A DNA stretch of 9,908 nucleotides, taken from Nitriliruptoraceae bacterium (GTDB lineage Bacteria; Actinomycetota; Nitriliruptoria; Nitriliruptorales; Nitriliruptoraceae). The position numbers and the translations under genes are program-made. A model generated the notes under the pieces. It searched no databases and was not told where the DNA came from. It worked only from the letters and a program-made list of their open reading frames with translations. Where the stretch lies: positions 1 through 9,908 of the forward strand of contig SKNP01000085.1 in the NCBI GenBank assembly GCA_007120485.1, written 5' to 3'. This document shows positions 6,312-9,908 of this stretch, piece by piece; position 1 is the stretch's first letter, and the number at the start of each line of letters is the position of its first letter.

Positions 6312-6487
6312 CAGCGGGGTCGGGTCGACGGGTCGTCACGGGGCAGGACCAGCGCGATGATCGCGCCGGCGGCGAGCCCGACCGCGAACCCGATCAGGGC
6401 GCGCTTCCAGCCGCCTGGGGCGACCGGCCGCGAGGCCGTGTCCGCGTCGGTGTCCTGCGAAGACCGAACGTCCGGGGCAGCGTCCAC
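6311..6487 (-). CDS. Small single-span membrane protein, 58 residues
   Basis: A GTG at 6487 is preceded by AGGAGGG (6493-6499) with a 5-nt spacer, the best ribosome binding site in the window. The product has a short acidic, Ser/Thr-rich N-terminal half (SSQDTDADTAS) and one Gly/Ala-rich hydrophobic span at about 29-48 (RALIGFAVGLAAGAIIALVL) ending in PRDD. This resembles the small YtxH-like class in composition, but I cannot name a family. The stop TGA overlaps the GNAT ATG by one base (TGATG), indicating translational coupling. The frame stays open up to 6598, but those added residues are Arg/Pro-rich with no supported start. The conserved coupling suggests it anchors or partners the GNAT protein; that is inference. 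Confidence 0.72.
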   Translation of the reverse strand: MDAAPDVRSSQDTDADTASRPVAPGGWKRALIGFAVGLAAGAIIALVLPRDDPSTRPR

Positions 6488-6492
6488 GTCGT

Positions 6493-6499
6493 CCCTCCT
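6493..6499 (-). promoter_or_regulatory. Shine-Dalgarno that decides the small membrane protein start
   Basis: On the minus strand AGGAGGG stands 5 nt before GTG 6487. It is close to the full anti-16S complement and selects this start over upstream in-frame candidates. Confidence 0.7.
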
Positions 6500-6576
6500 G
6501 CCGATGGCGAGCGGGGGCGGCCCGCGCCAGCGGACGCGACCCGAGCCGGACGCGACCGACACCGGGTGGGGACCGG

Positions 6577-6609
6577 CCGGTCGTCGTGTGCCGGCCACCG
6601 GTCGTCGTG
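6577..6609. repeat. Two 12-bp direct repeats, 21 bp apart, in a divergent intergenic region
   Basis: CCGGTCGTCGTG occurs at 6577-6588 and again at 6598-6609. The 21-bp period is two helical turns, so both copies would face the same side of DNA. They lie between the small membrane protein gene (minus) and the aminotransferase gene (plus). They could bind a regulator; chance duplication in GC-rich DNA is possible. Confidence 0.4.
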
Positions 6610-6634
6610 CACCGATCGGCCATGGCGCGCTCGC

Positions 6635-6648
6635 TACGCTCGATGCTA
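6635..6648. promoter_or_regulatory. Candidate overlapping divergent -10 boxes
   Basis: TACGCT at 6635-6640 reads toward the aminotransferase gene. TAGCAT (complement of 6643-6648) reads toward the small membrane protein operon. Both fit TANNNT and form the least GC-rich spot in the 233-bp gap. No -35 boxes are recognised. Confidence 0.25.
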
Positions 6649-6710
6649 CCGCCGTGGTGCCCCCCGGTGCCCGGTGGCCGGCGGTCCGATCCGGACGGCC
6701 CCGTGCTGCT

Positions 6711-6715
6711 GGAGG
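6711..6715 (+). promoter_or_regulatory. Shine-Dalgarno that decides the aminotransferase start
   Basis: GGAGG lies 5 nt before GTG 6721. The frame is open further upstream to an ATG at 6586, but that extension has no homologous look and no ribosome binding site. Confidence 0.65.
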
Positions 6716-6720
6716 CGCGC

Positions 6721-8013
6721 GTGCGCTTCGACACCGATCCGTACCTCACCCGCTACGCCGACCGGGTGCAGGGCATGCGCGCATCGGAGATCCGCGCGCT
6801 GTTCGCGGTCGCTTCCCGTCCGGAGGTGGTCTCGTTCGCTGGGGGGATGCCGGACACCTCCGCGCTCGACCTCGAGGTGATGGAGGAGGTCGTCGCGTCG
6901 GTGATCCGCGACGACGGCGCGACCGCCCTGCAGTACGGCGGCGGCCAGGGCCGCGAGCCCCTGCGTGAACTGCTCGTCGAGGTGATGCACCACGAAGGCG
7001 TCCCCGGCAACGCCGACGAGCTGGTCATCACCGTCGGCGGGCAGCAGGCGTTGGAGCTGATCGCCAAGTGCTTCGTCGATCCCGGCGACGTCGTGCTGGC
7101 GGAGGGCCCGACCTACGTGGGGGGCATCGGTGCGCTGAGCAGCCACCAGGCCGAGGTCCGTCACATCGCGATGGACGCCGACGGCATGCGGATCGACGCC
7201 TTGGAGGACGAGCTGGCCCGCCTCGCCAGCGAGGGCCGTCAGGCCACCTACCTGTACACGATCCCCAACCACCAGAACCCGGCCGGCGTGTCGATGTCGG
7301 TGGAGCGCCGCCACCGCCTGGCCGAGCTGGCCGAGGCCCACGACCTGTTGGTGGTCGAGGACAACCCGTACGGCCTGCTGGACTTCGCCGGCCAGACCTA
7401 CCCGTCGCTGCGTGAGCTCATCCCCGACCGGGTGATCTACGTCGGCACCGTCTCCAAGACGATCGCGCCCGGGCTTCGGACGGGCTGGATCGCTGCGCCC
7501 GCACCGATCCGGGACAAGCTGGTGCTGCTGCGCGAAGCCGCGGACCTGTGCGCGTCCAACCTGACCCAGATGATCGTCGAACGCTGGCTGACCTCGCAGC
7601 CCTGGCGCGAGCAGATCAAGCGGTTCACGGAGGTCTACCACGAGAAGGCCGACGTGATGCTGGGGGCGCTCGACGAACAGATGCCCGCCGGCGTGACCTG
7701 GACCGTGCCGGCCGGCGCCTTCTACGTGTGGCTGACGGTTCCGGCCGGCATCGACACCTCCGACCTGCTCGCCAAGGCGGTCAACCACCGCGTGGCCTAC
7801 GTCCCCGGCCGCGGGTTCTACGCCGATGGCACCGGCGGTAGCCAGGCACGCCTGTGCTTCAGCTACCCCGAGGTGGCCCGCATCAGCGAGGGTGTGGTCC
7901 GGCTCGGAGAGCTGCTCCACGAGGAGCTCGAGCTGGTGCAGGCGGTGTTCGGCGACACCGCCCCCCAAGCCCGCACGCGGCACGAGGGCTCGTCCGGGAG
8001 CCGAGGCGGCTGA
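6721..8013 (+). CDS. PLP-dependent class I/II aminotransferase (2-aminoadipate/aromatic aminotransferase-like)
   Basis: 430 residues of fold-type I, aminotransferase class I/II, without the N-terminal HTH of MocR regulators. It opens with the family's usual ASEIRALF and FAGGMPD segments. Predicted cofactor residues are N186 in NHQNPAG, D214 and Y217 in EDNPYG, and the Schiff-base lysine K246 in GTVSKTIAPGLRTGW. R377 in ARLCFSYPE should bind the substrate carboxylate. It would transfer amino groups between an L-amino acid and a 2-oxo acid. LysN/ARO8-like specificity (2-aminoadipate, aromatic or branched-chain) is typical of the group but cannot be fixed here. The final 20 or so residues are hydrophilic and probably disordered. 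The ddl-like gene follows after 75 bp on the same strand, an association common near actinobacterial origins. GTG 6721 is supported by GGAGG. Confidence 0.92.
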   Translation: MRFDTDPYLTRYADRVQGMRASEIRALFAVASRPEVVSFAGGMPDTSALDLEVMEEVVASVIRDDGATALQYGGGQGREPLRELLVEVMHHEGVPGNADELVITVGGQQALELIAKCFVDPGDVVLAEGPTYVGGIGALSSHQAEVRHIAMDADGMRIDALEDELARLASEGRQATYLYTIPNHQNPAGVSMSVERRHRLAELAEAHDLLVVEDNPYGLLDFAGQTYPSLRELIPDRVIYVGTVSKTIAPGLRTGWIAAPAPIRDKLVLLREAADLCASNLTQMIVERWLTSQPWREQIKRFTEVYHEKADVMLGALDEQMPAGVTWTVPAGAFYVWLTVPAGIDTSDLLAKAVNHRVAYVPGRGFYADGTGGSQARLCFSYPEVARISEGVVRLGELLHEELELVQAVFGDTAPQARTRHEGSSGSRGG

Positions 8014-8088
8014 CCCGCCCGCACGCCGTCACGCGCCGCACCGCCGACACCGTCCGCCCGCCACCACCTCGACGACCAGGAGTCCCCG

Positions 8089-9033
8089 ATGCCCGAGCCG
8101 ACGTCCGTCGCCGTGCTGTCCGGCGGGATCTCGCTCGAACGCGAGGTCAGCCTGCGGTCGGGACGCCGCGTCGCCGACGCGCTGCACGAACGGGGCCTGC
8201 AGGTGACCCGGCTGGACGTCGACGCCCAGCTGGTCCCGACGCTGGAGACCGACGGGTTCGACGTCGCCTTCCTGGCCTTGCACGGCGCCGCCGGCGAGGA
8301 CGGGACCGTGCAGTCGTTGCTTGACCTGATCGGCCTGCCCTACACCGGACCCGACGTGCTCGCGTCGTCGTTGGCGTGGAACAAGCCCATCGCGCAGGGG
8401 CTGTACGCCCGCGCCGGGCTGGACGTGCCCGATCGTGTGTCGTTGAGCCAGCAGGCGTTCCGGGAGATGGGTGCCTCGGCCGCGGTCGAGCACATCGCGG
8501 ACGCGCTCGGCCAGCCGCTGGTGGTCAAGCCCGCGACCGGCGGCTCGGCGTTGGGGCTGTCGATCGTCGAGGACCCGGCACGGCTCCCCGAAGCCATCGT
8601 CGGGGCGTTCAGCTACGCCGACGCGGTGCTGATCGAGCGGTTCATCCACGGGACGGAGGTGGCGGTGACCGTGCTGGATGGCCAACCCTTGCCCGCCGTG
8701 GAGATCCGTCCGAAGGAAGGCGCGTACGACTTCAACGCCCGCTACACCGCGGGCGCGACCGAGTTCCATGCCCCGGCGCGGCTCGACAAGGCCGCGCACC
8801 AGGCGTGCGATCGCGTCGCCCTGGGCGCGGTCGACGCGATCGGCGCACGGCACGTCTCCCGTGCCGACCTGATCGTCGATGGCGATGGTCGACCGTGGCT
8901 GCTGGAACTCGACACCTGCCCGGGGCTGACCGACACCTCGCTGACACCGCTGGCCGCCGACGCCGCGGACCTGACCTTCGGGGAGCTGTGCGAGCGGCTG
9001 GTGTCGCTGGCGTTGCGCGACGCGACGGGCTGA
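8089..9033 (+). CDS. ddl: D-alanine--D-alanine ligase family protein (ATP-grasp)
   Basis: 314 residues, close to E. coli DdlB. Ddl joins two D-Ala with ATP to make the dipeptide that ends the peptidoglycan stem. Alignment by eye to DdlB runs at a constant +3 offset. E17 lies in LEREVSL; LHGAAGEDGT matches LHGxxGEDG; K147 and the GSALG loop (152-156) bind ATP; Y219 in YDFNARY matches Y216; D260 and E273 match two metal ligands; S284 in TSL matches S281. Differences are D275 for the metal-binding Asn in ELDTCPG (usually ELNTxPG), R218 for Lys215 and A154 for the second Ser of GSS. The ATG has AGGAG (8078-8082) 6 nt upstream. It lies 75 bp after the aminotransferase, probably co-transcribed. Ligation of D-Ala to D-Ala is likely; altered substrate or metal preference is possible. 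Confidence 0.92.
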   Translation: MPEPTSVAVLSGGISLEREVSLRSGRRVADALHERGLQVTRLDVDAQLVPTLETDGFDVAFLALHGAAGEDGTVQSLLDLIGLPYTGPDVLASSLAWNKPIAQGLYARAGLDVPDRVSLSQQAFREMGASAAVEHIADALGQPLVVKPATGGSALGLSIVEDPARLPEAIVGAFSYADAVLIERFIHGTEVAVTVLDGQPLPAVEIRPKEGAYDFNARYTAGATEFHAPARLDKAAHQACDRVALGAVDAIGARHVSRADLIVDGDGRPWLLELDTCPGLTDTSLTPLAADAADLTFGELCERLVSLALRDATG

Positions 9034-9115
9034 CCGCGTCGGGCTGATCGCGACGGGTCGACCACGACGGGCCAACCGCGCCGTCGCCAACCACGACGGG
9101 CCGACCACGACGTCG
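9022..9115. repeat. Imperfect 14-bp tandem repeats across the ddl stop
   Basis: About six and a half units resembling ACGACGGGCCGACC start at 9022, 9036, 9050, 9064, 9078 (15 bp), 9093 and 9107. The first unit covers the last ddl codons. Mismatches in most units suggest an old slippage expansion. The array runs directly into the terminator hairpin at 9114. No function is evident. Confidence 0.6.
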
Positions 9116-9141
9116 CCCCCGGGCGGTGAGGCCCGGGGGCG
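9114..9141. terminator. Bidirectional terminator hairpin between ddl and the right-edge gene
   Basis: CGCCCCCGGGC and GCCCGGGGGCG pair perfectly over 11 bp around a GGTGAG loop. It lies 80 bp after the ddl stop and 29 bp beyond the stop of the convergent minus-strand gene, so it can serve both. There is no U-tract, as often in GC-rich actinobacteria. Confidence 0.7.
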
Positions 9142-9170
9142 CGGTCGAGATCCGTGCCGTCCACCGGCCC

Positions 9171-9908
9171 CTAGGTCTGCTGGTCCGGCTCCGGTGCGTC
9201 GTCCAGCGACGATCCCGGCTCGAGGTCCGGCAGCTCCACCGTGGCGTCGAGCGACATGCGGTAGCCGTCGTCGATCGAGCTCGGGAAGAACGACACCCGG
9301 ACATCGTCGTCACGGGAGGTCCGCAACGTGATGCTGAGGTTGTCGTCGGGGCCGTCGCCCATCTCCGACTCGTGCCGCAGCTCCAGCCCGTCGATGATCT
9401 CCCCCTCCCGGACGAGTTCGACGACGTCGTCGATGGCGTCCCCGGGGATGTCCACGCTCAGGCTGCGCATCAACTGCAAGCGCGGCTCGTACAGCGCGAA
9501 GAAGGGCGGGCGGTACCCGCTGGACATCCGGGTCACCTCGGCACCGTCGGGGAGGTTCACCTCGCCGACCCAGCCGTGCTCGGTCGCCTGGCCGGTCGTG
9601 GCCTGCGCGGTGCCGTCGGTGTAGTTGTAGGTCACGACCAGGATGCCCTCGAGCTCCCCGCCGGAACCGACCGAGAACTGCACGTTGTCGCGCCCGCGGG
9701 AGAGCTGGTAGCTCTCGGTGTCGAAGCCGTCCTGCGACGCGGTTCCTTCGCTGTCGACGGCGAAGTCCGCATCGAGCAACGCATCGAGGAAGCGCTGCCC
9801 GTCGTCGCCGTGATCCTCCGCGAAGAACACCAGATCGTAGATCCCGGTGGTGATCTCCCCGGAGGTGTACGACACCGAGCCGGTCGCTTCGACGATCACG
9901 GACTGGTC
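9171..9908 (-). CDS. Hypothetical acidic soluble-domain protein, partial (5' end off the right edge)
   Basis: The frame stays open from the TAG at 9171 to the right edge, giving 245 residues. A GTG at 9899 is the first start-type codon inside the window, but it has no visible ribosome binding site and the true start probably lies outside. I do not recognise the family. The visible part is strongly acidic, lacks cysteine, has no transmembrane segment, and alternates short beta-like strands (IYDLVFFAED, LEGILVVTYNY, DNLSITLRTS, DVRVSFFPSS), ending in an Asp/Glu/Pro-rich tail (DAPEPDQQT). Paired segments LDALLDADFAVD and IDDVVELVREGE look like helices. This composition is common in the extracellular part of actinobacterial lipoproteins or membrane-anchored proteins, whose signal would be encoded to the right. 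It converges on ddl and shares its terminator. Confidence 0.72.
   Translation of the reverse strand, partial: DQSVIVEATGSVSYTSGEITTGIYDLVFFAEDHGDDGQRFLDALLDADFAVDSEGTASQDGFDTESYQLSRGRDNVQFSVGSGGELEGILVVTYNYTDGTAQATTGQATEHGWVGEVNLPDGAEVTRMSSGYRPPFFALYEPRLQLMRSLSVDIPGDAIDDVVELVREGEIIDGLELRHESEMGDGPDDNLSITLRTSRDDDVRVSFFPSSIDDGYRMSLDATVELPDLEPGSSLDDAPEPDQQT

Noticed and set aside
6488..6598. N-terminal extension of the small membrane protein to 6598
   Set aside because: The added residues are Arg/Pro/Gly-rich with no supported start, whereas GTG 6487 has AGGAGGG at 5 nt.
6586..6720. N-terminal extension of the aminotransferase to ATG 6586
   Set aside because: The added 45 residues are Arg/Pro-rich and overlap the presumed control region, while GTG 6721 has GGAGG at 5 nt and matches the usual family start.
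5298..6968. Long plus-strand open frame (about 556 codons) antisense to the MFS, GNAT and small membrane genes
   Set aside because: The translation is low-complexity Arg/Pro/Gly sequence, while the opposite strand has clear MFS and GNAT motifs and well-placed starts.
6646..7983. Open frame antisense to the aminotransferase (about 445 codons)
   Set aside because: The sense strand carries the complete PLP motif set; the antisense product matches nothing and has no ribosome binding site.
1..9908. tRNA, rRNA, riboswitch, insertion sequence or phage genes
   Set aside because: I saw no tRNA-like cloverleaf, rRNA segment, transposase motif, target-site duplication or phage gene on either strand.

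Overview
The window looks like a chromosomal segment of a very GC-rich actinobacterium. By eye it is about 70% G+C, with third codon positions nearly all G or C, many GTG starts, and some starts that appear leaderless behind TACCCT boxes. The gene set (trxB, trxA, a CwlM-like pseudo-amidase, a GNAT protein, a PLP aminotransferase, a Ddl-type ligase) matches the conserved neighbourhood beside parA/parB and oriC in Mycobacterium and Streptomyces relatives. A deep-branching actinobacterium such as a member of Nitriliruptoria is a guess from gene content only. ParA/ParB are not inside the window.

Layout. Positions 1-494 (minus) hold the 5' part of a zinc-binding membrane protein, cut by the left edge. 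A 149-bp divergent region follows, then the plus-strand run trxB (644-1699), trxA (1838-2161), a YgjV-like membrane protein fused to a degenerate GNAT domain (about 2246-2893), and a cytoplasmic cwlM-like gene (2948-4024). Between this run and the next, convergent, block lies an array of 72-bp hairpin-bearing repeats (4067-4262). Its third copy forms the C-terminal codons of a minus-strand MFS transporter (4206-5597). Upstream of that, on the same strand, are a GNAT acetyltransferase (5610-6311) and a 58-residue single-span membrane protein (6311-6487) whose stop overlaps the GNAT start. These three make a likely operon. A 233-bp divergent region leads to a plus-strand pair: the PLP aminotransferase (6721-8013) and the D-Ala-D-Ala ligase family protein (8089-9033). 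A short 14-bp tandem array and a strong GC hairpin (9114-9141) separate this pair from a minus-strand gene of unknown function that runs off the right edge.

How the genes fit together. trxB and trxA form the NADPH-thioredoxin reductase disulfide system. The CwlM-like protein has no signal peptide and has lost its first zinc-binding histidine, so it is more likely a cytoplasmic regulator of peptidoglycan precursor synthesis than a hydrolase. Ddl supplies the D-Ala-D-Ala end of the same precursor. The window therefore combines redox maintenance and cell-wall precursor control, as usual near the actinobacterial origin. I see no defence system, CRISPR array, RNA gene, insertion sequence or prophage. 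The less ordinary items are the repeat array that extends a coding region, a 28-bp perfect palindrome over the MFS start, the YgjV-GNAT fusion, and an Asn-to-Asp change at a metal-binding position of the ligase. No stretch of more than 300 bases lacks a gene.
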